Origin: Streptomyces davaonensis JCM 4913
Lineage (GTDB): Bacteria > Actinomycetota > Actinomycetes > Streptomycetales > Streptomycetaceae
DNA length: 64,000 nt
Assembly: GCF_000349325.1 (NCBI RefSeq)
Contig: NC_020504.1
Location: forward strand, 3,878,053 to 3,942,052
Direction of reading: 5' to 3'
This document shows positions 44,732 to 54,126 of this stretch, piece by piece. The translations under genes were made by a program, and so were the position numbers. The notes under the pieces are model-generated. The model was not told where the DNA came from. It did not search any database and saw only the letters and a program-made list of their open reading frames with translations. Within the stretch, counting starts at the first letter, position 1. Each line of letters starts with the position of its first letter.

Positions 44732-45535
44732 TCACTCCCCCGGCCACTCCGGCTTGCGCTTCTCGTTGAAGGCCGCCACTCCCTCCGCCCGGTCCCCCGA
44801 GAACGCCACCGAGCGCCAGGCCGCGTCCTCGACCTCCAGGCCCGCCCGCAGATCCAGGCCATGCCCAAGACGCAACGCCCGCTTGGCCGCACGCAGCCCC
44901 ACCGGGGAGTTCCCGGCGATGCGCGCGGCCAGGGCCAGCGCCGCCTCCCGGTCCGTGCCGGGCGCCACCAGGTCGTCCACCAGGCCCAGTTCACGCGCCT
45001 CGGCCGCCTCGACGCGCCGCGCGGAGAAGATCAGCTCCGCCGCCCGCGCCGCACCGACCCGCCGAGGCAACAACTGCGTACCGCCGCCGCCCGGGATCAC
45101 CCCGACCGACACCTCCGGCAGCCCCACCACCGCCGTCTCGTCGGCCACGATCAGATCGCAGGACAGCGCCAGCTCGAACCCGCCCCCGAGCGCGAACCCG
45201 TGCACCGCCGCGATCGTCGGCACCGGAAGCTCCAACACCCCCGTGTACGCCCCCCGCGCCACCGGCCGCTGCCGCACCAGATCCGCGTCGCTGAAGGAGT
45301 TCCGCTCCTTCAGATCCGCCCCCACACAGAACGCCCGCTCATGCGTGGAGGTCAGCACGACCACCCGCACCCCGCTGTCCGCGCCCAGCGCCGCGCAGGC
45401 CGCCCCCACCGACCGCGCCATCTCGGTCGACACGGCGTTCATGGCCTTCGGCCGGTCCAGGGCGAGCTCCGCGACATGCCCACCGTCCCCGTGCCGCCGC
45501 ACCAGCACGAACTCCCCGTACCGCTCCTCGCTCAT
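44732..45535 (-). CDS. enoyl-CoA hydratase/isomerase family protein
   Basis: 267 residues of the crotonase fold. The oxyanion-hole regions ERAFCVGADLKE and VHGFALGGGFELALSCDLIV and the catalytic-type LPEVSVGVIPGGGGTQLLPR are present, consistent with hydration of enoyl-CoA in fatty or amino acid breakdown. Length is typical. The inverted repeat GTTAAC-N4-GTTAAC just upstream of the start may regulate it. Confidence 0.85.
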   Translation of the reverse strand: MSEERYGEFVLVRRHGDGGHVAELALDRPKAMNAVSTEMARSVGAACAALGADSGVRVVVLTSTHERAFCVGADLKERNSFSDADLVRQRPVARGAYTGVLELPVPTIAAVHGFALGGGFELALSCDLIVADETAVVGLPEVSVGVIPGGGGTQLLPRRVGAARAAELIFSARRVEAAEARELGLVDDLVAPGTDREAALALAARIAGNSPVGLRAAKRALRLGHGLDLRAGLEVEDAAWRSVAFSGDRAEGVAAFNEKRKPEWPGE

Positions 45536-45546
45536 GACACCCTCCG

Positions 45547-45562
45547 GTTAACGCGGGTTAAC
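45547..45562. promoter_or_regulatory. GTTAAC inverted repeat at the enoyl-CoA hydratase start
   Basis: GTTAAC-GCGG-GTTAAC, perfectly symmetric in its arms, 12 bp upstream of the start codon and just before the ribosome-binding site. AT-rich and in a repressor position. Regulator unknown; TetR or FadR-like fatty-acid regulators are candidates. Confidence 0.4.
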
Positions 45563-45715
45563 AACAATCCCCCCGATCATCGCAGCCCGGCTCCCCAGGG
45601 GGAAGGCACCCCGTTCGGGTGACATCCCCCGAAACCCCCTTCCCTCGCCCACCAGAGCGCATAACGTGCGTCCGCCACAGCGCACCGGGGGCGTGAGCGC
45701 ATCGGGAGGTTCGTG

Positions 45716-46438
45716 ATGACGACTACGGAATCGGCCAGAACGGCGACCGCGGACAACACGGCCGCAGATGACACGGATGACACGGTGGCCCCGGACGACA
45801 GGGGTGCCGCGGACGACACGGCGGTCACACCCCCGCTCCGTCTCTTCGGCCCCCGCGGCCGGCACCGCCGTCCCCGCCCCCGCAAGATCCTGCTCGCGGC
45901 GGGCGGCCTGGCCCTGGCCGCGGGCGCCCTGAGCCTCGTACGACTGACTCCGGAGTCCGGTCTCGGCAGCCTCGGCACGCCGGAAGCGGAACCCTGGACG
46001 ACCGACGACAGCGGCACCGACCCCGGCACGGGACACTCGACCAACGCCGCCGCGACCGTGGACACCGTCCCCCGGGTCAGCCCGTCCGCGACCTCCGCCA
46101 TGGGCGGCCTCACGGCGGCACCCACGGAGACCAACGGCCTCGGGCCGACGCCGAGCGGCACCGCCGTACCGCCGCCCCTGAACCGGGACCCGGCCACGAC
46201 CATCCCCGAGGCGCCGCAGACCACCGCCCCCCAGCCACCCACCACGAGCGCCGCCCCGCAGCCACGGCCCACGACCAGCCCGAACCCGCAGCCGTCGTCA
46301 GCGCCGCCGTCGCCTGCGCCGAGCCCCGCCGACCGGCCCGGCGTGTGCCTGCCGATCATCGGCCTGTGCGTGGACCCGCTGACCGCCCGCGATGACTCAC
46401 CGAGTGAGGCTAGGACGGCTCCCCGTCACGGCGGGTGA
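45716..46438 (+). CDS. Pro/Thr-rich single-pass membrane protein
   Basis: 240 residues. An acidic Thr/Asp-rich N-terminus, a basic patch (RGRHRRPRPRK), one membrane helix (ILLAAGGLALAAGALSLV), then about 150 Pro/Thr/Ser-rich extracytoplasmic residues with a Cys-containing end (GVCLPIIGLCVDPL). ATG 45716 has GGGAGGT six bases upstream. Its last 29 bp overlap the convergent adenylate cyclase gene. Low complexity prevents a functional call; a wall-spanning or surface protein is possible. Confidence 0.6.
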   Translation: MTTTESARTATADNTAADDTDDTVAPDDRGAADDTAVTPPLRLFGPRGRHRRPRPRKILLAAGGLALAAGALSLVRLTPESGLGSLGTPEAEPWTTDDSGTDPGTGHSTNAAATVDTVPRVSPSATSAMGGLTAAPTETNGLGPTPSGTAVPPPLNRDPATTIPEAPQTTAPQPPTTSAAPQPRPTTSPNPQPSSAPPSPAPSPADRPGVCLPIIGLCVDPLTARDDSPSEARTAPRHGG

Positions 46439-47519
46439 GCAGCCAGGGCTCGACCACGCCGAGTCCACGCACCGGCCGCTGCCACATCGGCTGGAGCGCG
46501 AAGCGGTACGTCGGCGGCTCCTCGCCCTCCTTCTCCGCGGCCGCGGCGGCCTCGGCCGCCTCCGCCTCGGAGGCCGGCGCCTCGCCGGTACGGATCAGCT
46601 CCTCCGCGAAGGCGCTGTCGACGAGGACGGCGTCCCGGGGAGCTATCGAGGTGAGCCGGGAGGCCAGATTCACGGTCGTCCCGAAGACATCGCCCATCCG
46701 GGTGGTGACCGTGCCGAACGCGATCCCGACCCGCAGCTCCGGCATGGTCTCGTCGTTCGCCATGGTCTCGATGAGCCGGATGGCGATCTCCGCGGCCACG
46801 CCCGCGTCGTCGGCGGAGTAGAGCACCTCGTCGCCGAGCGTCTTGATGAGCCGTCCGCCCCGCGCGGCCACCAGATCGGCGGCCGTGGTCTCGAAGGCCT
46901 CGACGAGCTCGCCGAGCTCCTCCTCCTCCATCCGGCGGGTCAGCCGGGTGAACCCGACGAGGTCGGCGAAGCCGACGGCTAGACGGCGGTCCACCATCTC
47001 CTCGTCGTCGGCGGCCTGCACGACCCGGCCGGTCGCGGCGGCGAGCTGGCGCCGCCAGACGTAGACCAGGAACTCCTCCAGCTCGGGCAGGAGCAGCTCG
47101 ACGAGCGGGTAGGTGACCTCGGTCCGCGTCATGCCCGGCTCGGGGGGCTCGGTCAGGCCCTCCAGGAAGGAGTCGATCTGCCACTCGGCCAGCCGGGCGG
47201 TGGTCTGCCCGGTGGATCTGGCCACCTGCACGGCCATCGCCTCGCTCAGCAGCCCCGCCTCGACGAGACCGGCCAGGCGCCTGAGCGCCAGTACGTCGGC
47301 CTCGGTGAGCGCCTTGGCCTGCCCGATGTCGGCGAAGCCCATGGCCCGCCAGAACCGGGACGCCAGCTCCATGGAGACTCCGGCGCTGCGGGCGGCCTGA
47401 AAGGGGGTGTAGCGCCGCTCCGCGCCGAGGATGAGACCTTCGAGACGCAGGGCGAGCGGATCTTCGCCGGGGTCGGCGGCGAGGGGGTCCATGCCGGAAC
47501 CCGTGTCGTCGACGCTCAC
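46410..47519 (-). CDS. cya: class III adenylate cyclase
   Basis: 369 residues, cytoplasmic. The N-terminal half (TPFQAARSAGVSMELASRFW, LAGLVEAGLLSEAMAVQVAR) is a helical regulatory region. The C-terminal cyclase homology domain carries the metal Asp in GFADLVGFTRLTRR and TLGDEVLYSADD, and the transition-state Asn/Arg in GTTVNLASRLTS. It converts ATP to cAMP, which signals spore germination and development in S. coelicolor through Crp. An Ala/Glu-rich insertion (ASEAEAAEAAAAAEKEGEE) lies near the end. Confidence 0.9.
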   Translation of the reverse strand: MSVDDTGSGMDPLAADPGEDPLALRLEGLILGAERRYTPFQAARSAGVSMELASRFWRAMGFADIGQAKALTEADVLALRRLAGLVEAGLLSEAMAVQVARSTGQTTARLAEWQIDSFLEGLTEPPEPGMTRTEVTYPLVELLLPELEEFLVYVWRRQLAAATGRVVQAADDEEMVDRRLAVGFADLVGFTRLTRRMEEEELGELVEAFETTAADLVAARGGRLIKTLGDEVLYSADDAGVAAEIAIRLIETMANDETMPELRVGIAFGTVTTRMGDVFGTTVNLASRLTSIAPRDAVLVDSAFAEELIRTGEAPASEAEAAEAAAAAEKEGEEPPTYRFALQPMWQRPVRGLGVVEPWLLTRRDGEPS

Positions 47520-47676
47520 GCCTGCTGCCCTTTCCGATCTGCCGCGGTCAGGTATCGACCGGCCCCAACTCTACGGCAGGTGTGCGCCAGCTCACTCCGT
47601 TAAGCGCAGCGAAGGGTTTCCTGATCGCGGATGTTCCTGTACGCGAGGTTTGGGCACCCGAGCCGGCGCCCAACGA

Positions 47677-48537
47677 TCACGCCGGTCGCAGATGCACGAT
47701 GTCGCCCGCTCCCACCGGCTCCTGCACGCCCTCCTCCGTGGCGATCACCAGGCGTCCGTCGCCGTCCAGGGCCACCGCCTCACCGACCACCGACCGGTCG
47801 CCCGGCAGCTCGGCCCGTACGGTCCGCCCCAGCGTCGCGCAGCCCGCCGCGTACGTCTCCTGAAGGCCGCTGACCAAGGGGTCGCCCTCGGCCGCGCGCC
47901 AGCGTCCGTACCAGTCCTCCAGGGACCGCAGCACCGCCCGCAGCAGCGGATCGCGGTCCGTGCTCACCGCTCCGGCGAGCGCCAGGGAGCCCGCCTGGGG
48001 GACCGGGAGCTCCTCCGCCTTCAGGGTGACGTTGACCCCGACGCCGATCACCACCGCGTCGGCCCCGGCCCGCTCCACGAGGATGCCCCCGGTCTTGCGC
48101 TCCTCGCCGCCGACGGTCACCAGCACGTCGTTGGGCCACTTGAGTGCCGTATCGACCCCGGCGGCCCGCGACAGCCCCGCCGCCACCGCCACCCCGGTGA
48201 GCAGCGGCAGCCAGCCCCAGCGGGCGACCGGGACCTCCGACGGCTTCAGCAGCACCGAGAAGAACAGGCCCGAGCGCGGCGGCGCGGTCCACTGCCGGTC
48301 CAGGCGCCCCCGCCCGGCCGTCTGCTCCTCCGCGACCAGGACCGCGCCCTCCGCCGCCTTGCCCTGGTTGGCGCGGGCCACCAGGTCACCGTTGGTGGAG
48401 CCGGTCCGCTGCACCACCTCCACCTCGCTCCACAGCCCGCCCGCCCGGACCAGCGCCCGGCGCAGTGCCTGGGCGTTGAGCGGCGGGCGGTCGAGGTCGG
48501 ACCAACGGCTGTCGTCTGATGCATCTCGCGGCGTCAT
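47677..48537 (-). CDS. birA: biotin-[acetyl-CoA-carboxylase] ligase
   Basis: 286 residues. Makes biotinyl-AMP and transfers biotin to the carrier lysine of acyl-CoA carboxylase. Motifs: EEQTAGRGRLDRQW (biotin loop), LKWPNDVLV, and the C-terminal SH3-like part ending VGAGDIVHLRP. No N-terminal helix-turn-helix, so it is a group I ligase that does not repress transcription. ATG 48537 is the start. Divergent from pccB and near accA2, whose Lys555 is its likely substrate. Confidence 0.9.
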   Translation of the reverse strand: MTPRDASDDSRWSDLDRPPLNAQALRRALVRAGGLWSEVEVVQRTGSTNGDLVARANQGKAAEGAVLVAEEQTAGRGRLDRQWTAPPRSGLFFSVLLKPSEVPVARWGWLPLLTGVAVAAGLSRAAGVDTALKWPNDVLVTVGGEERKTGGILVERAGADAVVIGVGVNVTLKAEELPVPQAGSLALAGAVSTDRDPLLRAVLRSLEDWYGRWRAAEGDPLVSGLQETYAAGCATLGRTVRAELPGDRSVVGEAVALDGDGRLVIATEEGVQEPVGAGDIVHLRPA

Positions 48538-48648
48538 GCAAGCCACCCTAGGTGTGGCCAACGCCGCACTGCCGATTGGTAGGCGCGCCACTACTCTACG
48601 GATGAGTAACCGTCCCCCCTTTTGAGCAGGCAGGGAGCCGCGATCCCG

Positions 48649-50247
48649 ATGTCCGAGCCGGAAGAGCAGATCGACATCCACACCACCGCGGGCAAGCTCG
48701 CGGATCTTCAGCGCCGCATCGACGAAGCGACGCACGCCGGCTCCGCACGTGCCGTCGAGAAGCAGCACGCCAAGGGCAAGTTGACGGCCCGTGAGCGCAT
48801 CGAGCTCCTGCTCGACGAGGGATCCTTCGTCGAGCTGGACGAGTTCGCCCGGCACCGCTCCACCAACTTCGGCCTGGAGAAGAACCGTCCCTACGGCGAC
48901 GGCGTGGTCGTCGGCTACGGCACCGTCGACGGCCGCCCGGTCGCGGTGTTCTCGCAGGACTTCACCGTCTTCGGCGGTGCGCTGGGCGAGGTCTACGGCC
49001 AGAAGATCGTCAAGGTGATGGACTTCGCGCTGAAGACCGGCTGCCCGGTCATCGGCATCAACGACTCCGGCGGCGCCCGGATCCAGGAGGGCGTCGCCTC
49101 GCTGGGCGCGTACGGCGAGATCTTCCGCCGCAACACGCACGCGAGCGGTGTCGTACCGCAGATCAGCCTGGTCGTGGGCCCGTGCGCGGGCGGTGCCGTG
49201 TACTCCCCGGCGATCACCGACTTCACGGTCATGGTCGACCAGACCTCGCACATGTTCATCACCGGCCCGGACGTCATCAAGACCGTCACCGGCGAGGACG
49301 TCGGCTTCGAGGAGCTCGGCGGGGCCAGGACCCACAACTCGGCCTCCGGCGTCGCCCATCACATGGCGGGCGACGAGAAGGACGCCATCGAGTACGTCAA
49401 GCAGCTGCTGTCGTACCTGCCGTCCAACAACCTCTCCGAGCCCCCGGTCTTCCCGGAGGAGGCGGACCTCGAACTCACCGACGAGGACCGCGAGCTGGAC
49501 ACGATCGTGCCGGACAGCGCGAACCAGCCCTACGACATGCACACGGTGCTCGAACACGTCCTGGACGACGCCGAGTTCTTCGAGACGCAGGCACTGTTCG
49601 CGCCGAACATCATCACCGGCTTCGGCCGGGTCGAGGGCCGCCCGGTCGGCATCGTCGCCAACCAGCCGATGCAGTTCGCGGGCTGCCTGGACATCGACGC
49701 GAGCGAGAAGGCCGCACGGTTCGTGCGGACCTGCGACGCGTTCAACGTCCCGGTCCTCACCTTCGTCGACGTGCCCGGCTTCCTCCCGGGCGTCGACCAG
49801 GAGCACACCGGCATCATCCGCCGCGGCGCCAAGCTCATCTACGCCTACGCGGAAGCCACCGTCCCGCTCATCACCGTCATCACCCGCAAGGCCTTCGGCG
49901 GCGCCTACGACGTCATGGGCTCCAAGCACCTGGGTGCCGACCTCAACCTCGCCTGGCCGACCGCCCAGATCGCCGTCATGGGCGCCCAGGGCGCGGTCAA
50001 CATCCTGCACCGCAGGACCATCGCCGAGGCGGAGGCCAACGGGGAGGACCTGGACGCGGTGCGCGCCCGGCTGATCCAGGAGTACGAGGACACCCTCCTC
50101 AATCCCTACATCGCGGCCGAGCGCGGCTACATCGACTCGGTGATCATGCCGTCCGAGACCCGCCGGCACATCGTGCGCGGCCTGCGCCAGCTGCGCACCA
50201 AGCGGGCGTCCCTGCCGCCGAAGAAGCACGGCAACATCCCCCTGTAA
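48649..50247 (+). CDS. pccB: propionyl-CoA carboxylase beta (carboxyltransferase) subunit
   Basis: 532 residues. Transfers CO2 from carboxybiotin to propionyl-CoA giving methylmalonyl-CoA, an extender unit for polyketides and branched lipids. The carboxyltransferase fold is complete: [20 protein letters not shown] and [15 protein letters not shown] form the acyl-CoA and biotin oxyanion holes. Sequence from memory is close to S. coelicolor PccB. ATG 48649 has GCAGGGAGCC upstream. pccE follows 10 bp later; the alpha subunit AccA2 is encoded 2 kb on. Confidence 0.95.
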   Translation: MSEPEEQIDIHTTAGKLADLQRRIDEATHAGSARAVEKQHAKGKLTARERIELLLDEGSFVELDEFARHRSTNFGLEKNRPYGDGVVVGYGTVDGRPVAVFSQDFTVFGGALGEVYGQKIVKVMDFALKTGCPVIGINDSGGARIQEGVASLGAYGEIFRRNTHASGVVPQISLVVGPCAGGAVYSPAITDFTVMVDQTSHMFITGPDVIKTVTGEDVGFEELGGARTHNSASGVAHHMAGDEKDAIEYVKQLLSYLPSNNLSEPPVFPEEADLELTDEDRELDTIVPDSANQPYDMHTVLEHVLDDAEFFETQALFAPNIITGFGRVEGRPVGIVANQPMQFAGCLDIDASEKAARFVRTCDAFNVPVLTFVDVPGFLPGVDQEHTGIIRRGAKLIYAYAEATVPLITVITRKAFGGAYDVMGSKHLGADLNLAWPTAQIAVMGAQGAVNILHRRTIAEAEANGEDLDAVRARLIQEYEDTLLNPYIAAERGYIDSVIMPSETRRHIVRGLRQLRTKRASLPPKKHGNIPL

Positions 50248-50257
50248 AGGAGCCGCT

Positions 50258-50467
50258 GTGACGATCAAGGTCCTGCGGGGCAACCCGACCCCCGAGGAGC
50301 TGGCCGCCGCCCTGGCGGTGGTCCGCGCCCGCGCCGCGGCGGCAGCAGCGATACCGCCCGGCGCGGACCAGCCGGGCGCGGCGTGGTCCGACCCGTCGAG
50401 GATTGCGGCACACCGCCTGCCGCAACCGGGCCCGACGACTTGGGCACGGAGCTACTGGCCGAGCTAG
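50258..50467 (+). CDS. pccE: acyl-CoA carboxylase epsilon subunit
   Basis: 69 residues. Small helical subunit that bridges the alpha and beta subunits of actinobacterial propionyl-CoA carboxylase and raises activity. IKVLRGNPTPEELAAALAVV and the end WARSYWPS are typical. Start ATG is actually GTG 50258 with AAAGGAGCC upstream. Ends 9 bp before a dispersed repeat. Confidence 0.85.
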   Translation: MTIKVLRGNPTPEELAAALAVVRARAAAAAAIPPGADQPGAAWSDPSRIAAHRLPQPGPTTWARSYWPS

Positions 50468-50475
50468 AAGTCTTT

Positions 50476-50520
50476 AGGGGCGCGGGGCTGTTTCGATTTG
50501 CGGCTCCGCCGCGTGGGCGC
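50476..50520 (+). repeat. dispersed GC-rich repeat (copy 2)
   Basis: AGGGGCGCGGGGCTGTTTCG then ATTTGCGGCTCCGCCGCG and TGGGCGC. Close match to the copies at 34416 and 62506. It follows pccE directly, and the GCGGCTCCGCCGC core can pair as a hairpin, so it may serve as a terminator. Confidence 0.6.
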
Positions 50521-50596
50521 ACAGAAGTGGAACCCAGGGCGCAACTTAAGTACGCATACTCAGGCGCCCTGGGAAACCACCAAGCACCCTGGATGA

Positions 50597-50725
50597 ATGC
50601 TGTGGTCCGACCCTGAGAACGAACCCCCCGAGGAACTGCGCGACATGCAGAAGATGTTGCGCAGGCTGGGCGTTCTCATGGCGCTGGCCATGGTGCTGGC
50701 GATGATCGTGACCGGCTTGAGCTGA
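50597..50725 (+). CDS. tiny conserved-looking membrane protein
   Basis: 42 residues: [20 protein letters not shown] then a basic LRRLG and one membrane helix ([17 protein letters not shown]). It lies between pccE and maf on the same strand; no clear ribosome-binding site was seen. Very similar small proteins sit at this place in other Streptomyces as I remember, supporting reality despite the size. Function unknown. Confidence 0.6.
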   Translation: MLWSDPENEPPEELRDMQKMLRRLGVLMALAMVLAMIVTGLS

Positions 50726-50747
50726 GCGCCAGCGATACGCTGATCCC

Positions 50748-51356
50748 ATGACAGATCAGCCCGCCCGCCGACTCGTCCTGGCCTCCAAGTCCCCCGCCCG
50801 ACTGAACCTCCTGCGCCAGGCCGGCCTCGCACCGGAGGTGATCGTCAGCGGCGTCGACGAGGACGCCGTCACCGCACCCACCCCCGCCGAGCTGGCGCTC
50901 GCCCTCGCCGAGGCCAAAGCCTCCGTCGTGGCGGCGAAGCCGGAGGTCATGGGCGCCATCGTGATCGGCTGCGACTCCGTCCTCGACCTGGACGGAGAGC
51001 CGCTCGGCAAGCCCGCCGACGCCGAGGACGCCACCGCCCGCTGGAAGTCGATGCGCGGTCGCGCGGGCACCCTCCAGACCGGGCACTGCGTCTGGGACAC
51101 CGTCAGCGGACGGTACGCCTCCGCCACCGCCTCCACCGTCGTCCGCTTCGGCGAGCCCACCGACGAGGAGATCGCCGCGTACGTCGCCTCGGGCGAACCC
51201 CTCTACGTGGCCGGGGCGTTCACCCTCGACGGCCGCTCGGCGCCCTTCATCGACGGCATCGACGGCGACCACGGCAACGTCATCGGCATCAGCCTGCCCC
51301 TCGTCCGGCGCCTGCTGAGCCGGCTGGGGGTCTCGATCACGGACCTGTGGACCTGA
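50748..51356 (+). CDS. maf: Maf-like nucleoside triphosphate pyrophosphatase
   Basis: 202 residues. Maf proteins hydrolyse non-canonical or bulk nucleoside triphosphates (dTTP/UTP or modified) to the monophosphate, a house-cleaning role, and affect septation when overproduced. Motifs: [16 protein letters not shown] at the N-terminus, [17 protein letters not shown], and [18 protein letters not shown]. Start ATG 50748. Confidence 0.9.
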   Translation: MTDQPARRLVLASKSPARLNLLRQAGLAPEVIVSGVDEDAVTAPTPAELALALAEAKASVVAAKPEVMGAIVIGCDSVLDLDGEPLGKPADAEDATARWKSMRGRAGTLQTGHCVWDTVSGRYASATASTVVRFGEPTDEEIAAYVASGEPLYVAGAFTLDGRSAPFIDGIDGDHGNVIGISLPLVRRLLSRLGVSITDLWT

Positions 51357-51372
51357 TCCGAAACGGCAGACC

Positions 51373-51858
51373 CTAGGCGGGCGCGGGCCCGTTCGCGGGC
51401 TCGGGGCCCGTCTTCGGGCCGGACTCCGGTTCCGGTCCCGGCTCCGGTCGCGCGTCGGTCGGCTCCTGCTGGGCGTCGTACGTCATCAGCAGGAGCACGA
51501 TCAGCCCCAGGACGACCATCATGAACAGGAACGCTCCCCAGCCCACCAGGCCCCAGGCGAAGGCACCCAGGAGGCCGTGGACGACCGCGGCGCTGATCAG
51601 CAGGATCCGGCCGAGGCCCGCCGGCGGGCGGTCGCGCAGGGCGACCAGCAGGGCCACCACGCCGCACAGGACGAAGTAGAGGCCGAAGACGACTCCGCCG
51701 ATCTTCGACGAGAGCGCCATCATGTCGGAGTCCAGGCCCGCCAGGGACATGTCCTGGCGGTCGACGACGACGCCCAGGAACCACTGGACCGCCGCGATGC
51801 CCAGCCCCTCGGCGAAGAGAACTATCGCCACCACCCATGCCACCGGTCTGCGCACCAC
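51373..51858 (-). CDS. four-helix membrane protein of unknown function
   Basis: 161 residues: about four membrane helices (AWVVAIVLFAEGLGIAAVQW; GGVVFGLYFVLCGVVALLVA; GRILLISAAVVHGLLGAFAW; FLFMMVVLGLIVLLLMTY) and a Pro/Glu/Gly-rich cytoplasmic tail (PEPGPEPESGPKTGPEPANG). No motif suggests a function. Convergent with maf, 16 bp apart. Confidence 0.7.
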   Translation of the reverse strand: MVRRPVAWVVAIVLFAEGLGIAAVQWFLGVVVDRQDMSLAGLDSDMMALSSKIGGVVFGLYFVLCGVVALLVALRDRPPAGLGRILLISAAVVHGLLGAFAWGLVGWGAFLFMMVVLGLIVLLLMTYDAQQEPTDARPEPGPEPESGPKTGPEPANGPAPA

Positions 51859-52241
51859 CGGCCCCCACCCACTTCCGAGCGCTCCAGCGCCGTCCTAGCA
51901 GGACTGCGGTTACTCCAAGTACGTTCGAGACATCGCGAACGCTACTAACGGGTAAACCTCGGGACAAGGGTTCTGGGAGGGGCAAAGAATCGTTGGGCCA
52001 TTCGTAGGGACTCCACAAAGAAACCGAGTGGCCCGCAGCACCTGATGACAGAGACCTTGACCACAACGGGCGGCTAGGGTTTCCAGGAGGAGTGCGCCGT
52101 ACCGCGGTGCGACAAGGGATTTCGCGGGTCGAGCGAGCCTCGAATCACGCTCCGTGTGGGCAAGCTCACCATTGGGGACGGGTCGAAGTGCCGTGTCGGC
52201 TGTCCCTAAACTCGGCTTGTTTCAAGGAGGGAGCCTCAATC
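51859..52241 (+). promoter_or_regulatory. 383-bp upstream region of accA2
   Basis: Gene-free stretch before accA2. It is less GC-rich than its flanks. TAAACT at 52207 is a plausible -10, about 35 bp before the start, and AAGGAGGGAGCC (52224-52235) is a strong ribosome-binding site. TTGACC near 52059 may be a second, distal promoter. No clear operator palindrome was found. A short in-frame extension of accA2 is possible but has no supporting signal. Confidence 0.35.
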
Positions 52242-54014
52242 GTGCGCAAGGTGCTCATCGCCAACCGTGGCGAAATCGCTGTCCGCGTGGCCCGGGCCTG
52301 CCGGGACGCCGGTATCGCGAGCGTGGCCGTATACGCCGACCCGGACCGGGACGCTCTGCATGTCCGCGCCGCGGATGAGGCGTTCGCCCTGGGCGGTGAC
52401 ACTCCGGCCACCAGTTACCTGGACATCGAGAAGGTCCTGAAGGCGGCGCGCGAGTCGGGGGCGGACGCCATCCACCCCGGCTACGGCTTCCTCTCCGAGA
52501 ACGCCGACTTCGCGCAGGCGGTTCTGGATGCGGACCTGATCTGGATCGGCCCGCCGCCGCAGGCCATCCGGGACCTCGGTGACAAGGTCGCGGCCCGGCA
52601 CATCGCCCAGCGCGCCGGTGCCCCGCTGGTCGCCGGTACGCCCGATCCCGTCTCCGGTGCCGACGAGGTCGTCGCCTTCGCCGAGGAGCACGGCCTGCCG
52701 ATCGCCATCAAGGCGGCCTTCGGTGGCGGTGGCCGCGGTCTGAAGGTCGCCCGCACCCTCGAAGAGGTGCCCGAGCTCTACGAGTCCGCGGTCCGCGAGG
52801 CCGTCGCCGCCTTCGGGCGCGGCGAGTGCTTCGTCGAGCGGTACCTGGACAAGCCGCGGCACGTGGAGACGCAGTGCCTGGCCGACAGCCACGGCAATGT
52901 CGTCGTCGTGTCGACCCGTGACTGCTCGCTCCAGCGCCGTCACCAGAAGCTGGTCGAGGAGGCCCCGGCCCCGTTCCTCTCCGAGGCGCAGATCGCCGAG
53001 CTGTACTCCTCCTCCAAGGCCATCCTCAAGGAGGCCGGTTACGTCGGTGCCGGCACCGTCGAGTTCCTCGTCGGCATGGACGGCACGATCTCCTTCCTGG
53101 AGGTCAACACCCGTCTCCAGGTGGAGCACCCGGTCACCGAGGAGGTCACCGGCATCGACCTCGTGCGCGAGATGTTCCGCATCGCCGACGGCGAGGAACT
53201 CGGCTACGACGACCCGCAGGTCCGCGGCCACTCCTTCGAGTTCCGCATCAACGGCGAGGACCCGGGCCGCAACTTCCTCCCGGCCCCCGGCACCGTCACC
53301 ACCTTCACCCCGCCCACGGGCCCCGGCGTCCGCCTGGACGCGGGCGTGGAGTCCGGCAGCGTGATCGGCCCGGCCTGGGACTCCCTGCTGGCCAAGCTGA
53401 TCGTCACCGGTGCCACCCGCGAGCAGGCCCTCCAGCGCGCCGCCCGCGCCCTGGCGGAGTTCCAGGTCGAGGGCATGGCCACCGCCATCCCGTTCCACCG
53501 CGCGGTCGTGAAGGACCCGGCGTTCGCCCCCGAACTCACCGGCTCCGCCGACCCGTTCACGGTCCACACGCGCTGGATCGAGACCGAGTTCGTCAACGAG
53601 ATCAAGCCCTTCGCCGCGCCCGCAGACGTGGACACGGACGAAGAGGCGGGCCGCGAGACGGTCGTCGTCGAGGTGGGCGGCAAGCGCCTGGAGGTCTCCC
53701 TCCCGTCCTCGCTCGGCATGTCGCTGGCCCGCACGGGCCTCGCCGCCGGGGCCAAGCCCAAGCGCCGCGCGGCCAAGAAGTCCGGCCCCGTGGCCTCCGG
53801 CGACACCCTCGCCTCCCCGATGCAGGGCACCATCGTCAAGGTGGCCGTGGAGGAGGGCCAGGAGGTCAAGGAGGGCGACCTGGTCGTCGTCCTCGAGGCC
53901 ATGAAGATGGAGCAGCCCCTCAACGCCCACCGCTCCGGCACCATCAAGGGCCTGTCCGCGGAGGTGGGCGCGTCCATCACCTCGGGCGCACCGATCTGCG
54001 AGATCAAGGACTGA
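52242..54014 (+). CDS. accA2: acetyl/propionyl-CoA carboxylase alpha subunit (biotin carboxylase-carrier)
   Basis: 590 residues. Carboxylates its own biotin with bicarbonate and ATP and hands CO2 to the beta subunits (PccB, AccB). Biotin carboxylase part: [18 protein letters not shown], the ATP-grasp loop [14 protein letters not shown], and [19 protein letters not shown] linker leads to the carrier domain with EAMKMEQ (biotin on Lys555). Matches the 590-residue S. coelicolor AccA2 in size. GTG 52242. BirA, encoded nearby, is its modifying enzyme. Confidence 0.95.
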   Translation: MRKVLIANRGEIAVRVARACRDAGIASVAVYADPDRDALHVRAADEAFALGGDTPATSYLDIEKVLKAARESGADAIHPGYGFLSENADFAQAVLDADLIWIGPPPQAIRDLGDKVAARHIAQRAGAPLVAGTPDPVSGADEVVAFAEEHGLPIAIKAAFGGGGRGLKVARTLEEVPELYESAVREAVAAFGRGECFVERYLDKPRHVETQCLADSHGNVVVVSTRDCSLQRRHQKLVEEAPAPFLSEAQIAELYSSSKAILKEAGYVGAGTVEFLVGMDGTISFLEVNTRLQVEHPVTEEVTGIDLVREMFRIADGEELGYDDPQVRGHSFEFRINGEDPGRNFLPAPGTVTTFTPPTGPGVRLDAGVESGSVIGPAWDSLLAKLIVTGATREQALQRAARALAEFQVEGMATAIPFHRAVVKDPAFAPELTGSADPFTVHTRWIETEFVNEIKPFAAPADVDTDEEAGRETVVVEVGGKRLEVSLPSSLGMSLARTGLAAGAKPKRRAAKKSGPVASGDTLASPMQGTIVKVAVEEGQEVKEGDLVVVLEAMKMEQPLNAHRSGTIKGLSAEVGASITSGAPICEIKD

Positions 54015-54029
54015 CGCGTACGACAGCGT

Positions 54030-54074
54030 CGAGGCGCCCGGCGGACGGCAGCAGCCCGTCCGCCGGGCGCCTCG
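54030..54074 (+). terminator. strong terminator after accA2
   Basis: 18-bp perfect stem GAGGCGCCCGGCGGACGG/CCGTCCGCCGGGCGCCTC (plus one closing C-G pair) followed by TCTTT, 16 bp past the accA2 stop. Confidence 0.85.
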
Positions 54075-54126
54075 TCTTTGGCATCCTTAAGGCACGGCCG
54101 GGCGTGGCGGAGAGCAGGTGGGAACC

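Noticed and set aside
48538..50283. Upstream in-frame extension of birA across the whole of pccB
   Set aside because: It is antisense to pccB; BirA similarity begins only at the ATG at 48537.
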